64,000 nucleotides of DNA from assembly GCF_900112245.1 (NCBI RefSeq), contig NZ_FOYX01000001.1:2281856-2345855 (forward strand), written 5' to 3'. Below the pieces are notes generated by a model. That model worked only from the letters and a program-made list of their open reading frames with translations, did no database searches and was not told the origin of the DNA. The DNA comes from Maribacter stanieri. GTDB lineage: Bacteria; Bacteroidota; Bacteroidia; Flavobacteriales; Flavobacteriaceae. Below are positions 16,261 through 25,256 of the stretch, piece after piece. How positions within the stretch are numbered: the stretch's first letter is position 1; the number at the start of each line of letters is the position of its first letter. The position numbers and the translations under genes are program-made.

Positions 16261-17214
16261 ATGTCAGACGTTGCAGCAATAGAACGCCTAGTAGTAAAAC
16301 ATGCTGAGCTTAAAAAGGAAATAGCCAAAATCATTGTAGGTCAAGATGAGGTTATTGAACAGATTCTGCTTTCTATTTACACAGGGGGACATTCATTGCT
16401 GATTGGCGTACCAGGCTTGGCAAAAACCTTAATGGTAAATACTATTGCCCAAGCGTTAGGTCTAGATTTTAAAAGAATACAATTTACTCCAGATTTAATG
16501 CCAAGTGATATACTTGGTAGTGAAATTTTAGATCAGAACAGAAATTTTAAATTTCTAAAGGGACCTATATTTTCCAATATTATTTTGGCAGATGAAATTA
16601 ATAGGACTCCGCCAAAAACGCAGGCCGCATTATTAGAAGCCATGCAAGAGAGAGCTGTTACTATTGCTGGTCACCAACATAAATTAGAATTACCGTATTT
16701 TGTTTTAGCAACACAAAACCCAATTGAGCAAGAAGGAACATATCCTTTGCCAGAAGCTCAGTTAGACCGTTTTATGTTTGCAATTGAATTGAAATACCCT
16801 ACAATTGCAGAAGAAATTCAAGTAGTTAAGAATACTACGGCAAATATCAAGCAGGTTATTAATCCGCTTTTCAATGCCCAAGATATTATTGCTGTTCAAG
16901 AATTGGTAAGACGAATTCCTGTTGCCGATAATGTTGTGGAATATGCCGTAAAATTGGTAAATAGTACAAGACCTAATTTAGACTCCGCTTCAGACTACGT
17001 AAAACAGTATTTAGATTGGGGAGCGGGACCAAGAGCATCTCAAAACTTAATTTTAAGTGCTAAGGCCAATGCTGCTATACATGGTAAATTTTCTCCGGAT
17101 ATAGAAGATGTACATGCCGTTGTAAAAGGTATTCTTCGTCATCGTATAATTAAAAATTACAAGGCAGAAGCAGAAGGTATCACTGAAGAGGATATCATAG
17201 ATAAACTGCTTTAA
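16261..17214 (+). CDS. MoxR-family AAA+ ATPase
   Basis: 317 residues. Walker A is GVPGLAKT, Walker B IILADEINRTPPKTQAALLEAMQE, sensor 1 ATQNPIEQEGTYPLPEAQLDRF and the C-terminal lid domain GPRASQNLILSAKANAA. MoxR ATPases act as chaperones in maturation of metalloenzymes or von Willebrand-domain complexes; the usual partners (DUF58 and VWA genes) do not follow here. It sits 5 bases after the surA-like gene, an arrangement I associate with flavobacteria. Confidence 0.92.
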   Translation: MSDVAAIERLVVKHAELKKEIAKIIVGQDEVIEQILLSIYTGGHSLLIGVPGLAKTLMVNTIAQALGLDFKRIQFTPDLMPSDILGSEILDQNRNFKFLKGPIFSNIILADEINRTPPKTQAALLEAMQERAVTIAGHQHKLELPYFVLATQNPIEQEGTYPLPEAQLDRFMFAIELKYPTIAEEIQVVKNTTANIKQVINPLFNAQDIIAVQELVRRIPVADNVVEYAVKLVNSTRPNLDSASDYVKQYLDWGAGPRASQNLILSAKANAAIHGKFSPDIEDVHAVVKGILRHRIIKNYKAEAEGITEEDIIDKLL

Positions 17215-17400
17215 TTTTCACTTCTTTTTTTTAGTTTTTTGAGGGCAAATTGTGATAATAGTCACTTTCTGCCAAGTGCTGTTGTATATACTAGCAAGGC
17301 ATATTTAATAAAAAGCGATTAATCATACTTATTTAATTTTAATTGCGTTATAGATTTTCTTAAATTTACAGAATTGCGCTAACTTAAAATTAGATAAAGA

Positions 17401-19674
17401 ATGGCATTTGATATTGATATGATTAAAGGAGTTTACGCCAATATGGCTAAACGTGTTGACGAGGCTAGGAATATTGTAGGGAAACCACTTACCCTTTCTG
17501 AGAAAATTTTGTATTCACACCTTTGGGATGGAACACCATCTAAAGCATTTACAAGAGGAAAAGATTACGTTGATTTTGCTCCGGATCGTATAGCTTGTCA
17601 AGATGCAACTGCACAAATGGCCTTATTACAGTTTATGCAAGCTGGTAAGCCAAAAGTAGCAGTGCCAACTACAGTACATTGTGATCACTTGATACAAGCT
17701 AAAAGTGGTGCTACTGCCGATTTAAAATCTGCAAACACTACAAGTGCCGAAGTTTTTGATTTCTTAGAATCTGTTTCCAATAAATACGGAATCGGTTTTT
17801 GGAAACCAGGAGCAGGTATTATTCACCAAGTTGTATTGGAGAACTATGCTTTTCCTGGAGGAATGATGATCGGTACTGATTCTCACACTGTAAACGCAGG
17901 TGGGTTAGGTATGGTTGCTATTGGTGTTGGTGGTGCTGATGCCGTTGATGTTATGGCAGGTATGGCTTGGGAGCTTAAATTTCCAAAATTAATAGGTGTT
18001 AAGTTAACTGGAACTATTTCTGGATGGACTGCACCAAAAGATGTTATATTAAAAGTTGCCGAAATTCTTACTGTAAAAGGTGGAACAGGAGCAATCGTTG
18101 AATACTTTGGTTCAGGAGCTAAATCTTTATCATGTACTGGTAAAGGAACAATCTGTAACATGGGTGCTGAAATAGGAGCTACAACTTCTACATTTGGTTA
18201 TGACGAATCTATGGAGCGTTATTTAAGAGCTACCGATAGAGCTGACATTGCTGATGCTGCAAATCAAGTTAAAGAACATTTAACTGCAGATCCTGAAGTA
18301 TATGCTAACCCAGAACAATATTTCGATGAGGTTATAGAAATTAACTTATCTGAATTAACTCCATTATTAAACGGTCCTTTTACTCCAGATTTATCTACTA
18401 AAGTTGGTAGTGATATGACAGAGAAAGCTACTTCTCATGAATGGCCTTTAGCTGTTGAGTGGGGATTGATCGGTTCTTGTACAAACTCTTCTTACGAAGA
18501 TTTATCTAGAGCTTCATCTATTGCACAACAGGCTATTGATAAAGGAATTAAAATGAAAGCGGAATTAGGAATTAATCCTGGTTCTGAACAAGTACGTTAT
18601 ACTGCAGCTCGTGATGGTATTCTTGGAATATTCGAGAAATTGGATGCTAAGATATTTACTAACGCGTGTGGACCATGTATTGGACAATGGGCTCGTTACA
18701 GTGATCCGAAAAATGCACCAAAGAACAGTATAGTTCACTCTTTCAACAGAAACTTTGCTAAGCGTGCAGATGGTAACCCAAATACACATGCTTTTGTTGC
18801 ATCACCTGAAATTACAGCTGCAATTGCTATATCGGGTAGATTAGATTTTAATCCGATGACGGATAAATTAATCAATGAAAAAGGTGAAGAGGTAATGTTC
18901 GATGAGCCAACTGGATGGGAATTACCTCCTAAAGGTTTTGAAGTAGAAGATGCAGGTTATCTTGCTCCTGATGCAGATGGTTCAGGTGTATCGGTAAAAG
19001 TTGCTACAGATTCAGAAAGATTACAATTGTTAGAGCCATTTACTCCTATAAAAGATGAGAGTTTAACGGGTGCTAAATTGTTGATTAAAGCATTTGGAAA
19101 ATGTACAACAGATCATATTTCTATGGCAGGACCATGGTTACGTTTCCGTGGACATTTAGATAATATTTCAAATAACTGTTTAATTGGTGCTGTAAACGCA
19201 TTTGGTCATAAGACCAATATGGTTAAAAACCAATTAACAGGTGAATTTGGTGGTGTTCCAGATACTGCACGTGCTTATAAAGCTGCAGGTGTAAGAAGCA
19301 TCGTTGTTGGTGATCATAACTATGGTGAAGGATCTTCAAGAGAACATGCTGCAATGGAGCCTCGTCATTTGGGTGTTGCCGCTGTAATTGTTAAGTCGTT
19401 TGCACGTATTCACGAAACTAACCTTAAAAAGCAAGGTATGTTAGGTTTAACTTTCGCAAATGAAAGTGATTATGACCTTATACAAGAAGATGATACATTT
19501 AACTTTATTGATATTGCAGAATTTGCACCAGACAAGCAGTTAACCGTTGAGGTTGTTCATGCCGATGGTAGTAAAGATGTAATTAAAGTAAACCATACTT
19601 ATAATGCCGCTCAAATTGGATGGTATAGAGAAGGTTCTGCTTTAAATGTTATTAAGAGAGAAAATGCTTCTTAA
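17401..19674 (+). CDS. acnA: Aconitate hydratase, mitochondrial type
   Basis: 757 residues, converting citrate to isocitrate in the TCA cycle. The 4Fe-4S ligands are in [11 protein letters not shown] and [10 protein letters not shown], and the swivel domain carries [22 protein letters not shown]. The N-terminus ([36 protein letters not shown]) and the total length match the mitochondrial-type aconitase common in Bacteroidota rather than the 890-residue bacterial AcnA. It is monocistronic: 186 bases separate it from moxR and a strong terminator follows. The upstream gap shows no exact TAnnTTTG box. Confidence 0.95.
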   Translation: MAFDIDMIKGVYANMAKRVDEARNIVGKPLTLSEKILYSHLWDGTPSKAFTRGKDYVDFAPDRIACQDATAQMALLQFMQAGKPKVAVPTTVHCDHLIQAKSGATADLKSANTTSAEVFDFLESVSNKYGIGFWKPGAGIIHQVVLENYAFPGGMMIGTDSHTVNAGGLGMVAIGVGGADAVDVMAGMAWELKFPKLIGVKLTGTISGWTAPKDVILKVAEILTVKGGTGAIVEYFGSGAKSLSCTGKGTICNMGAEIGATTSTFGYDESMERYLRATDRADIADAANQVKEHLTADPEVYANPEQYFDEVIEINLSELTPLLNGPFTPDLSTKVGSDMTEKATSHEWPLAVEWGLIGSCTNSSYEDLSRASSIAQQAIDKGIKMKAELGINPGSEQVRYTAARDGILGIFEKLDAKIFTNACGPCIGQWARYSDPKNAPKNSIVHSFNRNFAKRADGNPNTHAFVASPEITAAIAISGRLDFNPMTDKLINEKGEEVMFDEPTGWELPPKGFEVEDAGYLAPDADGSGVSVKVATDSERLQLLEPFTPIKDESLTGAKLLIKAFGKCTTDHISMAGPWLRFRGHLDNISNNCLIGAVNAFGHKTNMVKNQLTGEFGGVPDTARAYKAAGVRSIVVGDHNYGEGSSREHAAMEPRHLGVAAVIVKSFARIHETNLKKQGMLGLTFANESDYDLIQEDDTFNFIDIAEFAPDKQLTVEVVHADGSKDVIKVNHTYNAAQIGWYREGSALNVIKRENAS

Positions 19675-19698
19675 TTTCAATAAGTAAAAATTAGTGAG

Positions 19699-19729
19699 AA
19701 AAACTCCTGATATTATTCAGGAGTTTTTT
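19699..19729 (+). terminator. Terminator after aconitase
   Basis: Stem AAAAACTCCTGA (19699-19710) with an exact complement at 19717-19728, a 6-base loop and six T. It overlaps a possible GTG start of the next frame (19694), which is why that start is rejected. Confidence 0.9.
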
Positions 19730-19753
19730 AGTTTTAACCCCTATCTGACTTTT

Positions 19754-20308
19754 ATGAAGAGACAAACAGTTTTTACCTTATTGATTATTGCTTTTGTACT
19801 TTCTTTTTTTGTTACCCCTTTGGGTGATTACAGCAAAATTATACTCAACAGGGTCTTCGCAACATCTCCTACTATTATTACGCCAGAAAAAAGAGGAAAG
19901 ATTGCGGACTATGATTGGAAGTTGAAAAATGAAAATTGGAAATTTATCAATTTTGAGGAAGCAAAAGGTAAAGTAGTCTTCATCACTTTTTGGACTTCAT
20001 GGCATATGCCTTCTCAGGCACAGTTAAAAGACGTTCAGTACCTTTTTGATACGTATGGGGATAATATGAAGTTCTATGTAATTACGAATGAAGAAAGAGC
20101 TCCTGTAGAGCTTTTCATGAATGAGCAAGGCTATACGTTCCCGGTTACCTATCAGATTATTGGAGAACCAAGCCCAATCTCATTGCTAAAACCGCCAGGA
20201 TCTTATTTAATAGATAAAGACGGTTCAATAATAATACACCAAAATGCTATAGCAGACTGGGACAATGAGAAAATTAATAATCTATTAAACGAATTAATTT
20301 CGGAGTAA
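19754..20308 (+). CDS. TlpA-like thioredoxin-fold protein lacking active-site cysteines
   Basis: 184 residues from the ATG at 19754, just after the aconitase terminator. An N-terminal membrane anchor (VFTLLIIAFVLSFFVTP) precedes a thioredoxin-like domain of the TlpA/AlkhP type facing the periplasm: KVVFITFWTSWHMPSQAQLKDVQ, then FPVTYQIIG, then PPGSYLIDKDGSIIIHQ (cis-Pro loop). The usual WCxxC active site reads W-H-M-P, so neither cysteine is present and disulfide exchange is not possible by the normal mechanism. It may be a structural or binding member. It converges on crtZ 27 bases away. Confidence 0.8.
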   Translation: MKRQTVFTLLIIAFVLSFFVTPLGDYSKIILNRVFATSPTIITPEKRGKIADYDWKLKNENWKFINFEEAKGKVVFITFWTSWHMPSQAQLKDVQYLFDTYGDNMKFYVITNEERAPVELFMNEQGYTFPVTYQIIGEPSPISLLKPPGSYLIDKDGSIIIHQNAIADWDNEKINNLLNELISE

Positions 20309-20335
20309 GCGACTTAATCAAAACCGAATAGGTTG

Positions 20336-20782
20336 TTATTTTTTAAAGTATTTAAACGGTACGAATAACATTCCAAAACATTCTCCATCTCCTTTACCCA
20401 AGTGCTTGTGATGCATTTTATGTGCTCTTCTAACACCTCTACTATACCAGTTATTTGCATTTCTGAACAATTTAAAACGTTGGTGAATAAAGATATCATG
20501 TACTAAGAAATAAGCGATTCCGTAGGCTAAAATTCCGAATCCTAAAGGGTAACCATACCAAAAACCTGTAGTACCCGCATAAAATAAAGACATGCTTACA
20601 ATCGCATAAAAGATGAAGAACAAATCGTTTCTTTCAAACCAAGAATCATGGTCCTTCTTGTGGTGGTCTTTATGAAGACTCCATAAAAAACCATGCATTA
20701 CATATTTATGCGTAAACCACGCCATGAATTCCATGAACAAAAAAGTTCCTAGAAAAATCAATATTCCAATAACTATATCCAT
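20336..20782 (-). CDS. crtZ: Beta-carotene hydroxylase CrtZ
   Basis: 148 residues with four membrane segments and the di-iron histidine motifs of the fatty acid hydroxylase superfamily: HKYVMH, HKDHHKKDH, the central HDIFIHQRF and the C-terminal RAHKMHHKHLG. It adds 3-hydroxyl groups to beta-carotene to give zeaxanthin, the usual yellow pigment of marine flavobacteria. It is the last gene of the carotenoid operon and its ATG overlaps the crtB stop by one base. A lycopene cyclase (crtY) is not present in the window and must be elsewhere. Confidence 0.93.
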   Translation of the reverse strand: MDIVIGILIFLGTFLFMEFMAWFTHKYVMHGFLWSLHKDHHKKDHDSWFERNDLFFIFYAIVSMSLFYAGTTGFWYGYPLGFGILAYGIAYFLVHDIFIHQRFKLFRNANNWYSRGVRRAHKMHHKHLGKGDGECFGMLFVPFKYFKK

Positions 20783-21621
20783 TATACTAAGTTCATTTTA
20801 AATTTAACGTAAGAACGCGCTAGTAACCCAAATTTTTGATAATTAGGTACTCTAATTCGTGCGTTTTTAATTTCTAAAGATGGTGTGCTCTGCAGTTTCT
20901 TTAATAACTTATAATAGTACTTATAAGCTGTATAAACTCCAAACTTGGCTTCGGTTGGTAAGCCGATAATGCCTTCGTACCCTTTTTTAAAATCGGATTT
21001 TATTTCATCAACTATTCGTTTTTTAGAATTTTCGTCAAGCTCTTTTAAATTGGTATTAGGAAAATAAGATCTGTTCAATTCTTCAAAATCAGCTTTTACA
21101 TCTCTTAAGAAATTTACTTTTTGAAATGCAGAACCTAGTGCCATTGCAGATTCCTTCAACTTATCATAAGCTTCAATGTCACCTTTTACAAATACTTGCA
21201 AGCACATTAAACCAACTACATCTGCAGAACCATATATGTATTCTTTGTATTCAGCATCGGTACGGTAAATATTCTTTACCAAATCCATTCGCATGCTTTT
21301 CATAAATGAATCAACCAAATGCTTAGGGATGTTGAATGTATGATAGGTGTGTTGAAATGAGTTTAAAATTGGATTTAAACTAATTTTATCACGAAGAGAT
21401 GCTTCTAGTTCTTGCTCAAATTTATCAAAGAGTACTTCCTTATCATAATCATGAAATGTATCTACGATTTCATCCGCAAAGCGAACAAAACCATAAATAT
21501 TATAAATATGACCGCGTATAGATGAATGTAGCATTTTAGTTGCTAACGCAAAAGATGTACTATATCTTTTAGTTACAATTTTACTGCACTGGTACGAGAC
21601 TTGATCAAAAGTATCTTTCAT
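20782..21621 (-). CDS. crtB: Phytoene synthase CrtB
   Basis: 279 residues of the squalene/phytoene synthase family. The two Asp-rich motifs that bind the Mg-diphosphates are present: ADEIVDTFHD (first) and NFLRDVKADFEELNRSYFP (second). It condenses two geranylgeranyl diphosphates into phytoene. It lies 7 bases after crtI and overlaps crtZ, so the three are co-translated under the MerR-type regulator upstream. Confidence 0.95.
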   Translation of the reverse strand: MKDTFDQVSYQCSKIVTKRYSTSFALATKMLHSSIRGHIYNIYGFVRFADEIVDTFHDYDKEVLFDKFEQELEASLRDKISLNPILNSFQHTYHTFNIPKHLVDSFMKSMRMDLVKNIYRTDAEYKEYIYGSADVVGLMCLQVFVKGDIEAYDKLKESAMALGSAFQKVNFLRDVKADFEELNRSYFPNTNLKELDENSKKRIVDEIKSDFKKGYEGIIGLPTEAKFGVYTAYKYYYKLLKKLQSTPSLEIKNARIRVPNYQKFGLLARSYVKFKMNLV

Positions 21622-21628
21622 AGGTAAA

Positions 21629-23086
21629 CTAATTATCTTTTATAATTAATTCTGACACTAATTTCCCAGATATTAGTGCGGGTGGCACTCCTGGACCAGG
21701 TACAGTCAGTTGTCCTGTAAAATATAAATCAACCACTTTTTTACTTCTTAAATTGGGTCTTAAAAATGCTGTCTGGGTTAGCGTATTAGCCATACCATAT
21801 GCATTTCCTTTATATGAGTTATATCTTTCTACAAAATCATTAACACAAAATGTTTCCTTGAATATAATATTATTTCTAATGTCTTGATCGGTTCTTTTCT
21901 CAAAGCGGTCAATAATTATATCAAAATATTGATTTCGTAATGCCTCTGTATCTTCAAGAGCAGTTGCAATAGGCACTAGAAAAAATGCTGTTTCACAACC
22001 TTTGGGCGCCATGCTTTCATCTGTTATAGATGGAAAATTTGCATAGAATAACGGATTTGTAGGCCATTTAGGGTCATCATAAATTTCTTGTGCATGTAAT
22101 TCAAAATCTGTGTCAAAAAATAAATTGTGATGTTCTACATTTATTAGCTTGGTATCAAATCCAATATAAAACAGAAGGGATGAAGGGGCAAATACCTTTT
22201 TATCCCAATAACCTTTGCTATATTGTTGGTGCTTTTCTTCTAGTAAGCTTTCTGAGTGTTGATAATCGGCTCCACTTAAAACTACATCTGAAGTATGAAT
22301 TTTACCGTTACAAGAAACACCTGTTGCCTTACCATTATCTACTAATATATGTTCTATTGGTGAATTTGTATGTATGGTTACACCTAGCTCTTTAGCCAGA
22401 CTTTCCATTGCTTTAATAACCTCGTACATACCACCTTTAGGATGCCATGTGCCCAAACCAAAATCGGCAAAGTTCATAAAATTATAGAACGACGGAGTTT
22501 TACTAGGTTTTGCGCCAAGAAATAACACCGGAAATTCTAATGTTGATATCAATTTCGGATTTTTAAAGGACTTACGTACTTGCGAGCTAATAGTTTTAAA
22601 AAACTGATCAACTTTTAAAATAGTTTCTTTAGTTACTAATTCTAAGGGAGAAAGCCCTGGTCTTAGAACAACTTTGTTGATGGCAATGTCATAGTTTTCT
22701 TGCGCCTTATCAATGAATTTTTTTAGTGCTTTTGAACTCCCTGGTTCTATTCTTTCAAATTCTTCACAAATTTTGTCCATACTATCACCAATAGTGATAA
22801 CATCATCTGAAAAGAAAATTTTGTAGGCGGGACTCAGCTTATCTAGTTGGTAATAGTCTGATGTTTGTTTATTGAAATCGGCAAAAAACTTATCAAAAAT
22901 ATCTGGCATCCAATACCAGCTTGGACCCATGTCAAAAGTGAATCCATCTTTAATAAATTGAGAGGCACGGCCACCTACAGATTCATTCTTTTCAAAAATA
23001 GAAACATCCCAGCCGTCCTTTGCTAAGTAACATGCTGCTGATAATGACGAGAAACCAGAACCTATTACAATGCAATTCTTCTTCAT
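21629..23086 (-). CDS. crtI: Phytoene desaturase CrtI
   Basis: 485 residues. The N-terminal FAD-binding Rossmann motif is IGSGFSSLSAACYLAKDGWDVSIFEKN, followed by GGRASQFIKDGFTFDMGPSWYWMPDIFDKFF, the hallmark of CrtI-type desaturases. The C-terminal bacterial-type desaturase signature includes TGQLTVPGPGVPPALISGKLV. It desaturates phytoene to lycopene. It begins 14 bases after the regulator gene and precedes crtB by 7 bases. Confidence 0.95.
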   Translation of the reverse strand: MKKNCIVIGSGFSSLSAACYLAKDGWDVSIFEKNESVGGRASQFIKDGFTFDMGPSWYWMPDIFDKFFADFNKQTSDYYQLDKLSPAYKIFFSDDVITIGDSMDKICEEFERIEPGSSKALKKFIDKAQENYDIAINKVVLRPGLSPLELVTKETILKVDQFFKTISSQVRKSFKNPKLISTLEFPVLFLGAKPSKTPSFYNFMNFADFGLGTWHPKGGMYEVIKAMESLAKELGVTIHTNSPIEHILVDNGKATGVSCNGKIHTSDVVLSGADYQHSESLLEEKHQQYSKGYWDKKVFAPSSLLFYIGFDTKLINVEHHNLFFDTDFELHAQEIYDDPKWPTNPLFYANFPSITDESMAPKGCETAFFLVPIATALEDTEALRNQYFDIIIDRFEKRTDQDIRNNIIFKETFCVNDFVERYNSYKGNAYGMANTLTQTAFLRPNLRSKKVVDLYFTGQLTVPGPGVPPALISGKLVSELIIKDN

Positions 23087-23100
23087 GTATTTCTGTGAGA

Positions 23101-24000
23101 TTATAAATTGTTTACCAAATTATCGATAGAAGTAAATGTTCTACAAAATTTTGGTTTTGTAGCTTCATCAATAAAATTTGTTTGTCGGCCTAAAAGCCAA
23201 ATATTAGGGTTGTTGTAGTTGGCTACCACTGCTTTAAAGTCTTCTAAGTATTTGTTAACCCTATCTTTTTCTGGAAAAACCGTAAAATATGATACGAAAT
23301 AGATGTCATCAAAATATTTTAGAACATCTTCAAGATTTTCCATAGGTATTGTTGGACCTAGGTAAATACATTTATATCCCTTAAGGATGATTTCATAATT
23401 GATATATAATAAACCAATATCGTGAATTTCATTTTCAGGTAAAAACGCTACAAATACCTTATCCTTTTTAGTGGGCTCTAAATGTTGAAGCTTTTCTGTA
23501 TTTATTAGAATTTTCTGTTTTATAAGGCTACTCATAAAATGCTCGTGAGCAGGACTAATAGTATCTGTTTGCCATAAAAGACCAAGCTCGTTCAATAATG
23601 GAACAAATGTCTCTTTGAAAATTTCCCTAAAAGAACTTTCACTTAATAAAGCATTGTACGTATTAAAAAACATTGTCTGATCAAAATTGACCATTGCTAG
23701 TTTAAAAGCATTTATAGCTTGACTCTTATGACTGTGTTTTGCTACAATTTCACGAACTACATACGGAATATCTTTATCAGATATCTTAGCGATTTTTGAA
23801 ATTTTGTGCCCATTGTTATATAATAAGGTAACATTAAGTAACTTTTGCAAACTAGCGAGGCTATAAGTTCTAATGTTAGTGTCCGTACGCTCAGGCGATA
23901 AAAGATTATATCTTTTTTCCCAAATTCTAATGGTGTGTGCCTTAATACCAGAGAGGTTTTCTAAATCTCTAATACTAAACTGCTTTTTTACATTGTTCAT
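23101..24000 (-). CDS. MerR-family, CarH-like cobalamin-binding photoreceptor regulator
   Basis: 299 residues from the ATG at 24000; the in-frame TTG at 24024 is rejected because it is part of a -7 box. The N-terminal MerR winged helix is FSIRDLENLSGIKAHTIRIWEKRYNLLSPERTDTNIRTYS. The cobalamin-binding part carries both landmarks known from CarH: W followed by nine residues and E-H (W-QTDTISPAH-EH), which packs on the upper face of adenosylcobalamin, and the ExHxxG motif with the lower-ligand His (E-I-H-D-I-G). CarH proteins are tetramers that repress carotenoid genes in the dark and fall apart in light. It heads the crtI-crtB-crtZ operon, fitting light-controlled pigment synthesis. Confidence 0.85.
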   Translation of the reverse strand: MNNVKKQFSIRDLENLSGIKAHTIRIWEKRYNLLSPERTDTNIRTYSLASLQKLLNVTLLYNNGHKISKIAKISDKDIPYVVREIVAKHSHKSQAINAFKLAMVNFDQTMFFNTYNALLSESSFREIFKETFVPLLNELGLLWQTDTISPAHEHFMSSLIKQKILINTEKLQHLEPTKKDKVFVAFLPENEIHDIGLLYINYEIILKGYKCIYLGPTIPMENLEDVLKYFDDIYFVSYFTVFPEKDRVNKYLEDFKAVVANYNNPNIWLLGRQTNFIDEATKPKFCRTFTSIDNLVNNL

Positions 24001-24021
24001 GTTTTCTGAAAAAGGATTAAA

Positions 24022-24029
24022 CAAATCTA
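24022..24029 (-). promoter_or_regulatory. -7 box for the carH-like/crt operon
   Basis: Read leftward, TAGATTTG matches TAnnTTTG and implies a start near 24017 and a leader of about 18 bases before the ATG at 24000. No good -33 element at 19 bases is present, as would suit a regulated promoter. Confidence 0.45.
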
Positions 24030-24077
24030 CAATTTATTGAAATGCTTATCACTACCAGAAAGTTAAAATTATCAAAA

Positions 24078-24109
24078 TAAAAAAAGGCTAGATGTAAATC
24101 TAACCTTTT
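24078..24109 (-). terminator. Terminator after tRNA-Leu
   Basis: On the leftward strand AAAGGTTAGAT pairs with ATCTAGCCTTT (one G-T wobble; plus-strand arms 24083-24093 and 24098-24109) followed by a T run. It ends the tRNA transcript before the crt promoter. Confidence 0.75.
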
Positions 24110-24110
24110 G

Positions 24111-24194
24111 TGCCCACGACTAGATTCGAACTAGCACGTCCTTACGAACACTACCCCCTCAAGGTAGCATGTCTACCAATTTCACCACGTGGGC
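24111..24194 (-). tRNA. tRNA-Leu(GAG)
   Basis: An 84-base cloverleaf on the minus strand. The acceptor stem GCCCACG pairs with CGTGGGC, discriminator A. The D-loop has the expected GGTAGACATGC-type sequence, the anticodon stem CTACC/GGTAG closes a 7-base loop TTGAGGG with anticodon GAG, a class II variable arm follows, and the T-arm contains GTTCGAATC. The CCA end is not encoded. Confidence 0.97.
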
Positions 24195-24276
24195 TAATAC
24201 GAAGTATATTGGACTGCAAATATAGAAACCTATTATGCAATTTAAAATTAATAGTCGAAATATATGGTTCAACTTT

Positions 24277-25128
24277 TCACTGAAGAAGCGACTGCTGATA
24301 TTGGGTTGGCGTAATTCCTTTTAGCTTTTTAAATTTTTTATTAAAATTTGATATCGAATTGAAGCCAGACATGTCAGAAACTAAATTTATATTCAACTCC
24401 TTTTTAGAAGAGAGCAATTGACAAGCATGTTCAATTCTAAGCTCAATTAAAAATTGAAAGAAGGTCTTGTTAGTTCGTTGCTTAAAGAATTTACAAAATG
24501 CGTTAGGCGTCATAAATGCCATTTTAGATATCTCGTCCAATGAAATGGATTGTTGAAAATTCTTTAAAACAAAATCAAATATTTCCTGTAATCGTTCGCC
24601 TTCATTTACACTAAGTGTTTTAGAATAAATAAAGCTACTCAAGGGTTCTGTGCTTATTTGCGACAAGTTTTCTAGCAATTCTAAAAATGATATAAAACGT
24701 TTCAACCTATTTTGAGATTGTAGTTCTATTAATTGTTGTGCTATAATTTCTTTATTAGTAATTACTTTAAAACCAGTTGTAGCATTAAAGAAGAATTGTT
24801 TTAGGTCTTTAAAATACGGAAGCATGAAAAAATCAGAACCAAAAGATTTATCAGTAAAGAAAACGGTTACCATATGCGCATCTTTTTCTTGAGGTATACT
24901 TTTGAAAATATGTGGCAGGTTACTGCCTATTACATAGGTGTCTCCTGCTGAAAATTGATGCACACTATCACCAACTAGTAGTTTTCCATTTCCATTTATA
25001 ATATGGCTTATTTGTATTTCTTCATGCTGATGTAGACGATTATAAAAAATAGGCTCCTTATCTATTTGAACTATTAAATGCTCATCTACAGGTTTCGGTA
25101 TTTTAAAAGGATACACTTTCATATGCAT
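24277..25128 (-). CDS. AraC-family transcriptional regulator, cupin sensor
   Basis: 283 residues. The N-terminal cupin domain (RLHQHEEIQISHIINGNGKLLVGDSVHQFSAGDTYVIGSNLPHIFKS) carries conserved His and Glu and probably binds a small ligand. The C-terminal double helix-turn-helix is typical of AraC (SLDEISKMAFMTPNAFCKFFKQRTNKTFFQFLIELRIEHA, then SDMSGFNSISNFNKKFKKLKGITPTQYQ). It is transcribed divergently from the four hydroxyproline catabolism genes with a 128-base shared promoter region, so it most likely activates them in response to hydroxyproline or a pathway intermediate. That role is inferred from position. Confidence 0.85.
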   Translation of the reverse strand: MHMKVYPFKIPKPVDEHLIVQIDKEPIFYNRLHQHEEIQISHIINGNGKLLVGDSVHQFSAGDTYVIGSNLPHIFKSIPQEKDAHMVTVFFTDKSFGSDFFMLPYFKDLKQFFFNATTGFKVITNKEIIAQQLIELQSQNRLKRFISFLELLENLSQISTEPLSSFIYSKTLSVNEGERLQEIFDFVLKNFQQSISLDEISKMAFMTPNAFCKFFKQRTNKTFFQFLIELRIEHACQLLSSKKELNINLVSDMSGFNSISNFNKKFKKLKGITPTQYQQSLLQ

Positions 25129-25224
25129 CTAATTTATCATATTAATTTATAAATAAACAAGTAAGATGATAATATAGTACCATGTATGGATAATATAAAA
25201 ACACGTAATAGATAATACGACTAG

Positions 25225-25232
25225 TAATTTTG
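25225..25232 (+). promoter_or_regulatory. -7 box for the hydroxyproline operon
   Basis: TAATTTTG matches TAnnTTTG, 24 bases before the ATG at 25257. There is no TTG at 19 bases upstream, as would suit AraC-dependent activation. Confidence 0.4.
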
Positions 25233-25256
25233 AGTATCACCAAAACATAAGATAGA

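Noticed and set aside
19694-19753. GTG start at 19694 for the TlpA-like gene
   Set aside because: The added codons would be the stem-loop of the aconitase terminator (19699-19729). The ATG at 19754 directly gives a signal anchor.
22090-22395. 101-codon rightward frame inside crtI
   Set aside because: It is wholly antisense to a firmly identified gene and shows low-complexity Leu/Tyr/His composition.
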